From NCBI RefSeq assembly GCF_003732425.1, contig NZ_MOBX01000005.1, forward strand, positions 248,001-312,000: 64,000 nt of DNA, read 5' to 3'. Positions within the stretch are counted from its first letter, which is position 1, and the number at the start of each line of letters is the position of its first letter. The stretch is from Pseudomonas fluorescens. Lineage in GTDB: Bacteria; Pseudomonadota; Gammaproteobacteria; Pseudomonadales; Pseudomonadaceae. This document shows, piece by piece, positions 7,143-16,107 of this stretch. The position numbers and the translations under genes are program-made. The notes below the pieces were generated by a model. The model did no database searches. It was not told where the DNA came from and saw nothing but the letters and a program-made list of their open reading frames with translations.

Positions 7143-9503
7143 TCAGAAGTCGTAGCGACCGGTGACGCCCAGCGTGCGCGGTGTGCCGAGCAGGCCTTCA
7201 TAGCCGCCGTTACCGCCCGTCCACAGGGTCGTGTAGTAGGTTTTGTCGAAGGCGTTTTTCAACCACAGCGACACGTCCCACTGGCCTTGGTTGAAGTCGC
7301 CGCGCAGGCCGGTGGAAAAGTTGACCACGGCGTAACTCGGGATCTGTCCGTAGTCGGAATCCTCGACCGTACCGACGGCTTTCGAACGGAATGCGTAGCT
7401 CGCGGTGACGTAGGGTTCGAAGCCGTTATCCAGATTCCATTTGTATTCGCCGTTGGCATTGCCGATCCATTTCGAGGCGCCGACCACTTGATGCCCGCTG
7501 AGGTCGCAAGACGCCGGAGCACCCGGCGCCTGGCTGACTTCCGGCGGGCACGGGGCATCTTTGTACGAGAGATAGCTGACGTCGTTGTAGGAGCCGTTGA
7601 TGTTCAGGGTCAGGCCGCGCAACGGGATTACCGTGCTTTCGAACTCGACCCCGCGCGAGCGCACGGAACCGGCGTTGGTCAGGTACTGCACGCGGTTTTC
7701 CGCGTCGTAGGCGTTGGTCTGGTAGGCGTTGACCTGGGTCCAGAACACGTTGGCGTTGAGCTGCAGACTGTGGTCCCACAGCGTGCTCTTGAAACCGAGT
7801 TCGGCGTTGTTCGCGCGCTCGGTGCCGATCAGCAACGAATCGGCACCGGCCACTGGAGCAGAACCCACCGCGAGGTTGACCCCGCCGGATTTCTCGCCGT
7901 GGGAGAGCGTGGCGTAACCCAGGACGTCATCGGTGATGCGGTAACTGAGATTGAGCAGCCCCGACGGACTGGAGCTGTACTGATTCAAGTCGCCGGAATC
8001 GTAAGCGCCGGCACGACCGCGCCGCGCCGTGGCCGCCGCCCCCGTGACCGCCGCGCCGCCGACCGGGGCATTGCGCGTCACCCAGGCATTTTTTTCTTCA
8101 TAGGTGCCACGTACCCCGGCGGTGAAGTCCAGTCGTTCAGTGAGGTGCCAGGTGCCTTGGGCGAACAGAGCAAAACTGTCGGTCTTGATATGACCGTTGC
8201 CGACGCTGGTGACGTTGGCCAGTGCGCCCGCCGGCGTGCCATTCCAGATATCCGCTTGTGGGCCGTAATAGGCGAAGGATTTGTTGTCCAGATCCGAACC
8301 GAAGTAGTAGGCGCCCACGACGTAATCGAAGAACTCGCCCTTGGGCGAGGCCAGGCGAAATTCCTGCGAGTACTGTTTGTCTTCCACCGACACTCCGGCG
8401 TTATAACTCGCCGGCACGTTGAGGCCGTCGTCGTTGCGCGGGGTGAAATTCCAGAAGCGATAGGAACTGATCGAGGTCAGCGTGAAGTCGCTCGGCAGCG
8501 TCCAGTTGGCCTCCACCGAGGTACCGCCCTGATGCACGGTGACATGCTGGTCGTTATCCAGATTGACCTTGCGGTGCGAACCGTTGACCAGTGTTGCGCC
8601 GGCGGCATTGGCGCGCGACTGGTACAGGTTGACGCCGTTGATGGTCGGCCCGGTGTTGTACAACACGCGGGTGCCGGCGCTGGAATCTTCTTCGTTATAG
8701 TCGCCGATCCAGCGCAGGTTGAAATCTTCATTGGGCTTGAACAGCAGTTGCGCGCGGAAGCCATCGCGCGAGCCGCCATTCAAATCATGGCCGTCGTATT
8801 CGTTCTTGATGTCACCGTCGCTGCGCGTGCGATAGGCCGAAAAACGCCCGGCCAGTTGATCATTGAGCGGCCCGGAAATGGTGCCCTTGGTCTGGAAATA
8901 ACCGTCCTCACCGACCGAGGTTTCGATGCTGCGTTCAGGGGTGAACGTCGGCGCGCGGGTGCTGATATTGATCACCCCGGCGGTGGTGTTTTTACCGAAC
9001 AACGTGCCCTGCGGCCCACGCAAGACTTCAAGCTGCTCGATGTCCATCAAATCAAAAACCGCCATCCCCGGGCGGCCCAGATAGACGTTGTCGATGTACA
9101 AGCCAACGCTGCCTTCCAGGCCATCGCTGGCCGGGTTGTTGCCGAGGCCACGGATCGACACGCTGGACTGCCGCGCGTGCATGTAGGCGACGTTGACGCT
9201 GGGCACCAGTTGCTGCAAATCCTGAATCCGGTAGACGCGCTGTGTCTCCAGATTCTGCCCGCTGACCACGCTCATCGGCGTCGGTACATCCTGCGAACTT
9301 TCTTCGCGGCGGCGGGTGGTGACGGTCACGGTTTCCAGTTGCGAACCATTGGCGGCAGGCTTGCCGGCCGGCACTGGTGCCGGGGTTTCCGCTTCGGCGG
9401 CGTAGCCATGAGTCCAGCTCGCGCTGCCTGCCAGTAACAGGGCCAGAGGCAGGCGCTTGAGCCGTCGTGGCGTTAAGGGTGACGCAAGGTTCAACGGACT
9501 CAT
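7143..9503 (-). CDS. TonB-dependent outer-membrane receptor
   Basis: About 786 residues from the ATG at 9503, which has AGGAG seven bases ahead; the in-frame ATG at 9539 lacks one. A signal peptide ends near YAA-EAE. The TonB box region is ETVTVTTRR. The plug includes VSIRGLGNN, LRGPQGTLFGKNTTAGVINI and DNVYLGRPG. A 22-strand barrel follows and ends with the aromatic RYDF. It is cotranscribed with the arylsulfotransferase and divergent from a LysR gene. In this sulfur-ester neighbourhood it is best read as an uptake channel for a bulky sulfate ester rather than a siderophore, which is inference. Confidence 0.88.
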   Translation of the reverse strand: MSPLNLASPLTPRRLKRLPLALLLAGSASWTHGYAAEAETPAPVPAGKPAANGSQLETVTVTTRRREESSQDVPTPMSVVSGQNLETQRVYRIQDLQQLVPSVNVAYMHARQSSVSIRGLGNNPASDGLEGSVGLYIDNVYLGRPGMAVFDLMDIEQLEVLRGPQGTLFGKNTTAGVINISTRAPTFTPERSIETSVGEDGYFQTKGTISGPLNDQLAGRFSAYRTRSDGDIKNEYDGHDLNGGSRDGFRAQLLFKPNEDFNLRWIGDYNEEDSSAGTRVLYNTGPTINGVNLYQSRANAAGATLVNGSHRKVNLDNDQHVTVHQGGTSVEANWTLPSDFTLTSISSYRFWNFTPRNDDGLNVPASYNAGVSVEDKQYSQEFRLASPKGEFFDYVVGAYYFGSDLDNKSFAYYGPQADIWNGTPAGALANVTSVGNGHIKTDSFALFAQGTWHLTERLDFTAGVRGTYEEKNAWVTRNAPVGGAAVTGAAATARRGRAGAYDSGDLNQYSSSPSGLLNLSYRITDDVLGYATLSHGEKSGGVNLAVGSAPVAGADSLLIGTERANNAELGFKSTLWDHSLQLNANVFWTQVNAYQTNAYDAENRVQYLTNAGSVRSRGVEFESTVIPLRGLTLNINGSYNDVSYLSYKDAPCPPEVSQAPGAPASCDLSGHQVVGASKWIGNANGEYKWNLDNGFEPYVTASYAFRSKAVGTVEDSDYGQIPSYAVVNFSTGLRGDFNQGQWDVSLWLKNAFDKTYYTTLWTGGNGGYEGLLGTPRTLGVTGRYDF

Positions 9504-9632
9504 GGCGCGGCTCCTGGTCAAAAAACACACAGACATCATCAGCGCTGCATATTCTTTTAAGTTATTTATTTATGGATTTACAAATATTTACTGCATAAGA
9601 GATTGCCTTTATAAGGAGTCGACCTAATGCAT

Positions 9633-9662
9633 ATCCAATGCATTTCCCGGATATTTTTTATG
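9633..9662 (+). promoter_or_regulatory. 30-base element shared with the atsR-atsB gap (copy 1)
   Basis: It reads ATCCAATGCATT, six bases, ATATTTT, two bases, ATG. A second copy on the minus strand at 15859-15888 matches at 23 of 30 positions. It lies just upstream of the LysR start at 9669 and about 130 bases from the receptor start. ATGCAT also recurs next to it (9626-9631 and 9669 onward). A LysR-type binding site is likely. Confidence 0.5.
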
Positions 9663-9668
9663 TGAAAA

Positions 9669-10613
9669 ATGCATATCGACTTGCGTCAACTTCGTCACTT
9701 CATCGCCCTGGCTGAACAACGCAGCTTCGTCGCCGGCGCGCAGGCGGTGAACCTGTCGCAGTCGGCGTTCAGCCGCAGCATTCAGGCGCTGGAGCACAGC
9801 GTCGGCTGTCAGTTGGTTGACCGTGGGCGCAAGGAATTACCGCCGACCAAACAGGGCCAGGTCCTGCTGGAGCACGCACGGCGACTGGTCAGTGGCGCGC
9901 AGCAGATGGCCAACGAGATCAGCCAGTTCAATGGGCTCGAGGCCGGGGAATTGCGCTTCGGGTGTGGGCCGGCGCCGGCGGCAGGTTTGATCCCTCGGGC
10001 GATTGGCAGCTTTATCGGGCGCTATCCGAAAGCGCGGGTGCAGTTTCAGGTCGATGACTGGCAGAGTCTGAGCAAGCGGTTACTGAGTGAGGAGTTCGAA
10101 TTTTTTGTCGCGGACACGCGCTACTTCGAGGCCGACCCGGATTATCTGACCCACCGGCTGCGGCCGCGTAAATGGCATTTCTGCTGCCGTGCGGGACATC
10201 CGTTGGCCGGTTTTGATCGGGTCAGCGCCGAGCAATTGATGAGCTATCCGCTGGCGGTAAGTATTCGTCCGCCGAACCTGCGCAAGGTCATCGTTGATCT
10301 CAGTGGACGCCCCGATTTCACACCGAATGTGGAATGTGAAAACAGTGCCAGCCTGCTCAGCGTGGTGCTGCGTTCGGATGCGATAGGGATTGTCGGCGCG
10401 TATTCGGATGCGTTGCATCAGGCCAAGGGTGAGTTGGTGTGTTTGCGCATAGAAGGCTTGGCCGATGATCTTGAAGAGCTGTACACCCGCTACGGGATTG
10501 TCAGCCGCGCGGGATATCGGTTGTCGCCGTTGGCGGAGGCGATGATTGAGCAGATCAAAGAGATTGATCAGCAGGATGAGGAGGTTTGCTCACTGCAGAA
10601 TCTCGCCGTTTGA
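9669..10613 (+). CDS. LysR-family regulator 1 of the sulfate-ester cluster
   Basis: A 314-residue LysR protein with an N-terminal winged helix (DLRQLRHFIALAEQRSF, AFSRSIQALE) and a C-terminal inducer domain. It is a close paralogue of the regulator at 13655-14575: both share FGCGPAPA, LLSEE/LSREE-x-EFF and a GIVSR end block. It diverges from the receptor-arylsulfotransferase operon and stands 214 bases before a sulfatase on its own strand. It probably controls one or both. Ligands for such regulators in sulfur control are often sulfate, APS or the ester itself. Confidence 0.87.
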   Translation: MHIDLRQLRHFIALAEQRSFVAGAQAVNLSQSAFSRSIQALEHSVGCQLVDRGRKELPPTKQGQVLLEHARRLVSGAQQMANEISQFNGLEAGELRFGCGPAPAAGLIPRAIGSFIGRYPKARVQFQVDDWQSLSKRLLSEEFEFFVADTRYFEADPDYLTHRLRPRKWHFCCRAGHPLAGFDRVSAEQLMSYPLAVSIRPPNLRKVIVDLSGRPDFTPNVECENSASLLSVVLRSDAIGIVGAYSDALHQAKGELVCLRIEGLADDLEELYTRYGIVSRAGYRLSPLAEAMIEQIKEIDQQDEEVCSLQNLAV

Positions 10614-10621
10614 CATGACGC

Positions 10622-10713
10622 TTTCGCGAGCAGGCTCGCTCCCACAATGGATTGTGGTGAATACAGAATGTGTGATCGCCACTAACCCTGTGGGAGCGAG
10701 CCTGCTCGCGAAG
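10622..10713. repeat. REP pair (REPIN), family 1
   Basis: Two inverted copies of the GTGGGAGCGAGCCTGCTCGCGAA palindrome separate the LysR gene from the sulfatase gene, both on the plus strand. Confidence 0.88.
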
Positions 10714-10827
10714 AGGCCGGCACAGGCACCGATGCATTTCCTGCATAAAACCCATTCCCCAAATGCACTTGCCGAACACCCCCACTGAAAGCGAAAAACC
10801 CCACCTGTCTCTCTGACCGGTGAACCC

Positions 10828-12444
10828 ATGTCCAACTCGCCAAACCCCGTGCGCAACGTGCTGTACATCATGTGCGATCAACTGCGCCGCGATTACCTGT
10901 CCTGCTACGGCCATCCGCATCTGCACACGCCAAACATCGATCGACTCGCTGCGGCCGGTGTACGTTTCAGCCGCGCCTACACCCAAGGCACGATTTGCGG
11001 CCCGTCGCGGATGTCGGCTTACACCGGACGCTATGTCAGCAGCCATCAGGTCGCGTGGAACGCCGTGCCGCTGCCACTGGAAGAACTGACCATCGGCGAT
11101 TACCTGCGCCCGCACGGCATTCGTACTGCGCTGGTCGGCAAGACCCACGCGACGGCGAATATCGATGCCTTGCAACGCCTGGCGATCAACCCCCAGAGCG
11201 ATCAGGCCGAAATCCTCAACGAAGTCGGCTTCGAGCCCTACATGCGCCATGACGGCATCTATCCCGACGACCCGCTGTTCGACGACAAACGCGAATCCGC
11301 GCCCTACACCCATTACCTGCGCGAAAACGGCTTCGACGGCAAAAACCCCTGGCACGACTGGGCCAATGCCGCCGAAGGCGCGAACGGTGAAATCCTCAGC
11401 GGCTGGCAAATGCGTCATGCGAATTTGCCAGCACGAATTCCCGAGCAACACTCAGAGACTGTCTACACTACAAATCGAGCCATCGACTTCATCACCGAGC
11501 AAGGCGAGAAATCGTGGTGTTTACACCTTTCCTATATCAAACCGCACTGGCCCTACATCGTACCAGCGCCGTACCACGCCTTGTACAGTACGAAATCGAT
11601 TCTCGAAGCGGTCCGCGCGACGCCCTCCGAAGCCAGCAAACACCCCGTATACGCTGCCTTTCGCCAGCATGAAGAAAGCCTCAACTTCTCCCGAGATTCA
11701 GTACGATTGACTGTAATCCCCACGTACATGGGCCTGATCAAGCAAGTGGATGATCAGCTCGGGCGGCTGTTCGACTTTTTGCAGAGCAACGGCCGCTGGG
11801 ACGACACATTGATCGTGTTCACCAGCGATCACGGCGACTTTCTGGGCGATCACTGGTTGGGCGAGAAGGAGTTTTTGCTGGAGCAGGCGGTTGGTGTGCC
11901 GCTGATCGTGCGCGATCCTCGGGCCGCGGCAGATGTCACTCGGGGAACCGCCGATGATCGACTGACAGAAACCATCGATGCCTTGCCGACCTTTCTTGAA
12001 GCACTAGGATTGCCGGGGGCGGAGCATCGGCTTGAGGGGCGCTCCCTGATTCCCCTGCTGCACGGAGAAAGTCCGGAGTGGCGCCGCTATGCAATCAGCG
12101 AATACGACTACGCCTTTCAGGCACCGGCGCGCGAGCGTCTGGGCCAGCCGATCGACCGTTGCCGCATGACCATGGTGCGCAGCGAGCGCTGGAAATACCT
12201 GGCGTACGACGGCTTTCGACCGCAGTTGTTTGATCTGCTGAATGATCCGCAGGAGTTGCGCGATCTAGGTGATGACCCGGCGTATGCGGCGGTGCGCGAA
12301 GAGCATGCGGGGTATTTGTTTGAGTGGGTGCGCGGGTTGAAGCGGCGCACGACCATCAGTCATCAGGAGATTGATTTGCGTGGGCAGCGGTTTCGCTACG
12401 GAGAGCCGGAAACCGAGAAAGTCGTGCAGATCGGCGTGTGGTGA
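10828..12444 (+). CDS. Sulfatase/phosphonate monoester hydrolase family enzyme
   Basis: A 538-residue cytoplasmic enzyme of the alkaline-phosphatase superfamily. The formylglycine site is CGPSR with Cys57, the same position as in known phosphonate monoester hydrolases. Metal ligands are Asp17 in YIMCDQLR and the FTSDHGDFLGDH block. The lead-in NVLYIMCDQLRRDYLSCYG and ICGPSRMSAYTGRY are typical of the phosphonate monoester/phosphodiester branch, which also hydrolyses sulfate esters and sulfonates promiscuously. No signal peptide is present, so substrates must be imported. It needs a formylglycine-generating or anaerobic maturase coded elsewhere. Its natural substrate is open. Confidence 0.85.
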   Translation: MSNSPNPVRNVLYIMCDQLRRDYLSCYGHPHLHTPNIDRLAAAGVRFSRAYTQGTICGPSRMSAYTGRYVSSHQVAWNAVPLPLEELTIGDYLRPHGIRTALVGKTHATANIDALQRLAINPQSDQAEILNEVGFEPYMRHDGIYPDDPLFDDKRESAPYTHYLRENGFDGKNPWHDWANAAEGANGEILSGWQMRHANLPARIPEQHSETVYTTNRAIDFITEQGEKSWCLHLSYIKPHWPYIVPAPYHALYSTKSILEAVRATPSEASKHPVYAAFRQHEESLNFSRDSVRLTVIPTYMGLIKQVDDQLGRLFDFLQSNGRWDDTLIVFTSDHGDFLGDHWLGEKEFLLEQAVGVPLIVRDPRAAADVTRGTADDRLTETIDALPTFLEALGLPGAEHRLEGRSLIPLLHGESPEWRRYAISEYDYAFQAPARERLGQPIDRCRMTMVRSERWKYLAYDGFRPQLFDLLNDPQELRDLGDDPAYAAVREEHAGYLFEWVRGLKRRTTISHQEIDLRGQRFRYGEPETEKVVQIGVW

Positions 12445-12450
12445 AAAAGC

Positions 12451-12542
12451 ATCGCTAGCAGGCTAGCTCCCACAATTTTTTGCGTCGTTCACATCCTTTG
12501 TGTTCGACGCAAATCCCTGTGGGAGCTGGCCTGCCAGCGATG
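12451..12542. repeat. Divergent REP pair
   Basis: Inverted halves ATCGCTAGCAGGCTAGCTCCCACA and its partner with GTGGGAGCTGGCCTGCCAGCGAT. The arms carry compensating changes relative to the main family, so each half still folds. Confidence 0.75.
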
Positions 12543-12550
12543 GAGCCCGA

Positions 12551-13471
12551 TCAGACGCCGACGATATCCGCGCCTTTAATGGTTTGACTACGCTGCCCGT
12601 TCGCCCCTACCGGCACCTCACCTTTCAACGTCACCCGCCGCACCACGCGATCCTGAGTGCCGTAATCATCAATCGCATAATGCTGCGTCGAGCGGTTATC
12701 CCAGATCGCCACATCACCGGCCTTCCAGCGCCAGCGCACGGTGTTTTCCTGGCGAATCACATGGCTCTGCAACAACCCGAACAAATGCGCCGAATCCGCT
12801 TGCGAATAGCCCTTGATGCGTTTGACGAAATGCCCCAGCAACAAGCTCTTCTCGCCGCTGATCGGGTGCACGCGGACCACTGGATGCTCGGTCTCGTAAA
12901 CGGTGGAAGTGAAGACCTTGCGATAGCGCTCAAGCTTCTCCGCCGAGACGTCCGGCTTGGCGCTGGCGTAGTCGTATTCGTTGCTGTGCACGGCAACCAG
13001 TTTGTCGGCCAGTTCACGCAGCTCGGTCGGCAAGCCGTTGTACGCCGTCGCGGTGTTGGCCCACAGCGTGTCGCCACCGAAGGCCGGAGCCACCACCGAG
13101 CGCAAAATCGAGGCTTTCGGGTAGGCGTCAACGAAGGTCACGTCGGTGTGCCAGGAGTTGGCGCGCTGACCTTCGGCGCCGTCCAGTTCGAGCAGATAAC
13201 GCGTGCCCTCGCGGGACGGCACCGTTGGATGCGCCACCGGCTCGCCGAGCAAATGCGCGAAGGCTTCCTGACGCTGATCGTCGAGCTGAGTCTGTTCGCG
13301 GAAGAACACGACTTTGTATTGCACCAACGCCTGTTGAATGGCTTCGATCGTGGCGCCATCCAGCTCACCGGACAAATGCACGCCACGGATCTCGGCGCCG
13401 ATACGACCGGCCACCGGATGAATCTCCAGCGCGTGGATAGCGGGTTTTACAGCGAGTGCGGCATTGCTCAT
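12551..13471 (-). CDS. atsK: Alpha-ketoglutarate-dependent alkylsulfatase AtsK
   Basis: A 306-residue TauD-family dioxygenase that oxidises the alpha carbon of alkyl sulfates, giving an aldehyde and sulfate with succinate and CO2. The iron ligands fall at His108, Asp110 and His264 and the ketoglutarate-binding arginines at 275 and 279, the positions known for P. putida AtsK. The start has an 18-residue lead before the TauD fold begins at LEIHPVAGRIGAEI. It converges with the sulfatase gene and diverges from LysR 2. TauD proper acts on taurine, but the numbering and the ats neighbours favour AtsK. Confidence 0.9.
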   Translation of the reverse strand: MSNAALAVKPAIHALEIHPVAGRIGAEIRGVHLSGELDGATIEAIQQALVQYKVVFFREQTQLDDQRQEAFAHLLGEPVAHPTVPSREGTRYLLELDGAEGQRANSWHTDVTFVDAYPKASILRSVVAPAFGGDTLWANTATAYNGLPTELRELADKLVAVHSNEYDYASAKPDVSAEKLERYRKVFTSTVYETEHPVVRVHPISGEKSLLLGHFVKRIKGYSQADSAHLFGLLQSHVIRQENTVRWRWKAGDVAIWDNRSTQHYAIDDYGTQDRVVRRVTLKGEVPVGANGQRSQTIKGADIVGV

Positions 13472-13529
13472 GGGTAGACCCTCATCGACTGCTTACGGTT
13501 TTGGACGGCAGCGAAACAACGCTCTATCT

Positions 13530-13540
13530 ATATTCCATTT
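13530..13540. promoter_or_regulatory. Shared word ATATTCCATTT between atsK and LysR 2
   Basis: Identical to 1010-1020 upstream of metQ. It lies inside an imperfect inverted repeat, ATCTAT (13526-13531) with ATAGAT (13548-13553). The site is about 60 bases before the atsK start and is a candidate activator site for that divergent pair. Confidence 0.4.
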
Positions 13541-13654
13541 ACATCTAATAGATATTCACATGCTTCGTTGACGGAATAAGAGCGTGCATTTAAAACCTCT
13601 AGTAACCCTCGTCGCAAATGCCTTCGAGCTATTTTTAGGATGCCGGAAAAGCAT

Positions 13655-14575
13655 ATGGATCTTCGCCAGTTGCGTTACTTCATCGCCCTCAACGAACACC
13701 GCAGTTTTGTCCGCGCGGCCGATGCGATGGGCATCACTCAACCGGCGTTTAGCCGCAGTATTCAGGGGCTGGAGCAGGAGTTCGGCTGCGTGCTGGTGGA
13801 TCGTGGCAACAAGGATCTGCGCCCCACGCCAGAAGGTCAGGTAGTGCTGCAACACGCCTTGAGCCTGGTCCAGGGCGCGGCGTTGCTCAGTGCCGAAGTG
13901 ACGCAGATGACCAAGCTCGATGCCGGTGAAGTGCACTTCGGTTGCGGCCCGGCGCCGGCGGTGAAACTGGTGCCGGACGCGGTGGCGCAATTCATCAATG
14001 CGCACCCGAAGGTGCGCACCTGTTTTCAGGTGGATAACTGGGAAAAACTCAGCCGCGCACTGAGCCGTGAAGAGATCGAATTCTTTATCGCCGACATTCG
14101 CCATTTCGAGTCCGATCCGAACTTCCAGACTCAAGCGCTGACGCCCAAGCGCGGGGTGTTTTTCTGCCGCCCGGGGCATCCGTTGCTGGCCAAGGAAAGC
14201 CTGTCGACCAACGACATGTTCGACTATCCGCTGGCGACCACGCTGATCCCGCCGGGCATTCGCAAACTGCTGGCCAATCTCAGTGGGCGCATCGATTTTT
14301 CCCCGACCATCGAGACCGAGCACTTTCCGGCGCTGGTGAAAGTGGTGCTGCAATCGAATGCGATTGGCGTCGGTACGGAGGAGGCGTTTGTCGAAGACAT
14401 TGCCAAGGGTTCGCTGGTGTTGCTGCACTGGCGCAATTTGCCGCAGAACCTGGAGAGCATGAATGCGCGTTGCGGGATTGTCAGTCGTACCGGATTCAGA
14501 TTGTCGCCGGCGGCACGGGCGATGATTGAGACGCTGGTGGCAGTGGATCGGCAGGACGTCAGCGTCGCTGTTTAA
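13655..14575 (+). CDS. LysR-family regulator 2 of the sulfate-ester cluster
   Basis: About 306 residues from the ATG at 13655, which has GGAA about eight bases ahead; the in-frame ATG at 13640 has AGG only one base away. The DNA-binding helix region is MDLRQLRYFIALNEHRSF and AFSRSIQGLEQEFG. It is divergent from atsK, so it most likely activates atsK in response to an organosulfur signal or lack of sulfate. It is a close paralogue of the LysR protein at 9669-10613 and probably arose by duplication inside this cluster. Confidence 0.87.
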   Translation: MDLRQLRYFIALNEHRSFVRAADAMGITQPAFSRSIQGLEQEFGCVLVDRGNKDLRPTPEGQVVLQHALSLVQGAALLSAEVTQMTKLDAGEVHFGCGPAPAVKLVPDAVAQFINAHPKVRTCFQVDNWEKLSRALSREEIEFFIADIRHFESDPNFQTQALTPKRGVFFCRPGHPLLAKESLSTNDMFDYPLATTLIPPGIRKLLANLSGRIDFSPTIETEHFPALVKVVLQSNAIGVGTEEAFVEDIAKGSLVLLHWRNLPQNLESMNARCGIVSRTGFRLSPAARAMIETLVAVDRQDVSVAV

Positions 14576-14580
14576 GGCCC

Positions 14581-14674
14581 TTTCGCGAGCAGGTCGCTCC
14601 CACAGCGATGTTCGGTGAACACAGATTCTGCATCCGCCACCGATCCCCTGTGGGAGCCAGCCTGCTGGCGATGG
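14581..14674. repeat. REP pair between convergent genes
   Basis: The left half is a family 1 REP with one base deleted (GAGCAGGTCGCTCCCACA). The right half is of the CCAGCCTGCTGGCGAT type, so the two halves are from different subtypes. Confidence 0.75.
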
Positions 14675-14696
14675 GGCCAACTCAAACGCTGAAGAT

Positions 14697-15710
14697 TCAG
14701 AGTTTGGCTGCTGCCAGTTCAGGCGCCACCCAATCAGTCACTTTGAATGGCTTGCGAATCAGTTTCTGCTGCGCCGCCAAATCCACCGAGTCCTGCAACT
14801 TGCCCAGGAACACCGGATCCAGCGTCGACGGGAACACTTCGCTCAACTTCTGATCCTGCAGATCCTGGGTCAGGATCACCGGCGGATAGCTGGCCAAACC
14901 CGAGACCAGTTGCACGTAAGCGGCCTTGTTGCTGTCCTGCGTCAGCCACTCCACGGCCTGTTGTTGCGCCTTGAGCAACTTGGCCACCGCCTCCGGGTGC
15001 GCGTCGACAAACTTGCCCGTGCCGACCAGTACCGACTGCACGCTGCCTGCGCCACCAAGATCCTTGGTGTTCAGCGGCAACTCGGCCAGCCCCTTGGCCT
15101 GCAATGCGCTCAACCCGGAGCTGCCCCATGACGCATCGATCTGCTTGGCTGCCAACGCCGCGACCGCTGCATTGAAATCCAGATTGATGACTTTCAGGTC
15201 CTTCTCGCTCAGGCCCTGACTGGCCAGCGCCGCATCAAACGACAACTGCGTCGCGGTGCCACGGAAGATCGCCACGCGCTTGCCCTTGAGATCCTGCAAC
15301 GTCTTGATCCCGGAACCCGGCACCACGCCCAGATACTGCTTCACGCCCCGCGCACTGGCGCTGAGCAAACGCGTATCCAGACCATTGGACTTGCCGATGA
15401 TCGCCGCCAGGTCGCCGAGATACGCCAGGTCAACCTGACCGTTGGCAAAGGCCTCATTGATCACCGGTCCCGCGCCTTTGAAAAAACTCCACTGAATCTT
15501 GATGCCCTGGTCGGCAAAGGCCCTTTCGAAGATCTGCTGATCGCGCAACACATCAACCACGCCCCCACCGCTGTGCTGAGTGCCGGCGCTCAGGTCAGGC
15601 ACGGCGATCCTGATTTCCTTGAGCTCGTCGGCGTGGGCGGTGAACGCCAGCAGGCCCGCCAGAGCCGGGACGGCAAACAGACTGAAAACACGTTTGAAGG
15701 GAAGATTCAT
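14697..15710 (-). CDS. atsR: Sulfate-ester/sulfonate ABC transporter binding protein AtsR
   Basis: A 337-residue periplasmic binding protein of the SsuA/TauA/NMT1 group with a signal peptide ending near AHA-DEL. Ligand-loop blocks are IRIAVPDL, FKGAGPVINEAFANGQVDLAYLGD and FRGTATQLSFDAAL. It is divergent from the permease-ATPase-arylsulfatase operon, with a 397-base shared control region. In P. aeruginosa and P. putida, atsR names the binding protein for the AtsBC importer; here its gene is flipped. The ligand may be aryl or alkyl sulfate. An alkanesulfonate specificity is the alternative. Confidence 0.82.
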   Translation of the reverse strand: MNLPFKRVFSLFAVPALAGLLAFTAHADELKEIRIAVPDLSAGTQHSGGGVVDVLRDQQIFERAFADQGIKIQWSFFKGAGPVINEAFANGQVDLAYLGDLAAIIGKSNGLDTRLLSASARGVKQYLGVVPGSGIKTLQDLKGKRVAIFRGTATQLSFDAALASQGLSEKDLKVINLDFNAAVAALAAKQIDASWGSSGLSALQAKGLAELPLNTKDLGGAGSVQSVLVGTGKFVDAHPEAVAKLLKAQQQAVEWLTQDSNKAAYVQLVSGLASYPPVILTQDLQDQKLSEVFPSTLDPVFLGKLQDSVDLAAQQKLIRKPFKVTDWVAPELAAAKL

Positions 15711-15982
15711 GGGTGCTGCTCCTTGATCACGACGGGCGTTGAGGAGCCGAAAGTAGGCCGAATGACTACCTACGCTTAAATACTATAAATGCACATTTTT
15801 ATAGCTTTTTGCGCTAAGCAAGCGGTGGCGCGGCTTGCAGCGGCGTATGCATTAACAGCATCGAAAATATTCTCCGAATGCATTGGATGCGTGTGGGCTG
15901 GAGGCCTTAAATGGCGCTCCTTATCTCTAAAAATAACTTATTAAAGATTATTTATAACCATTAGCTCTTTGTTAATACCGCA
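15711..15982. promoter_or_regulatory. Divergent atsR/atsB control region
   Basis: No gene is supported between 15711 and 16107. The part up to 15982 is AT-rich and must hold both promoters. It contains copy 2 of the 30-base element (15859-15888) and an inverted pair AAATAA (15931-15936) with TTATTT (15948-15953). The remainder is a family 2 repeat and the atsB ribosome site. Confidence 0.55.
15859..15888 (-). promoter_or_regulatory. 30-base element shared with the receptor/LysR gap (copy 2)
   Basis: On the minus strand it reads ATCCAATGCATT, six bases, ATATTTT, two bases, ATG, and points toward atsR about 150 bases away. Twenty-three of 30 positions agree with the copy at 9633-9662, including an unbroken block of 12. 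Confidence 0.5.
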
Positions 15983-16069
15983 AGAGATCGCAGCCTTCGG
16001 CAGCTCCTACAGGGTCAATTCAAGGACGCATTCCCCCCCGCAGGAGCTGCCGAAGGCTGCGATCTTTTG
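15983..16069. repeat. Palindromic repeat, family 2
   Basis: GATCGCAGCCTTCGGCAGCT with CCTACA, followed by its inverse ending AAGGCTGCGATCTTTTGATC. Similar pairs lie at 28600, 32729 and 48219. Confidence 0.85.
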
Positions 16070-16107
16070 ATCTTGATCTTGAGCCAACCCGACAACGGAG
16101 GTCACCC

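Noticed and set aside
13548..13562. A third copy of the 30-base element between atsK and LysR 2
   Set aside because: Only ATATT and a nearby TCCA match and an indel would be needed. It was too weak to count.
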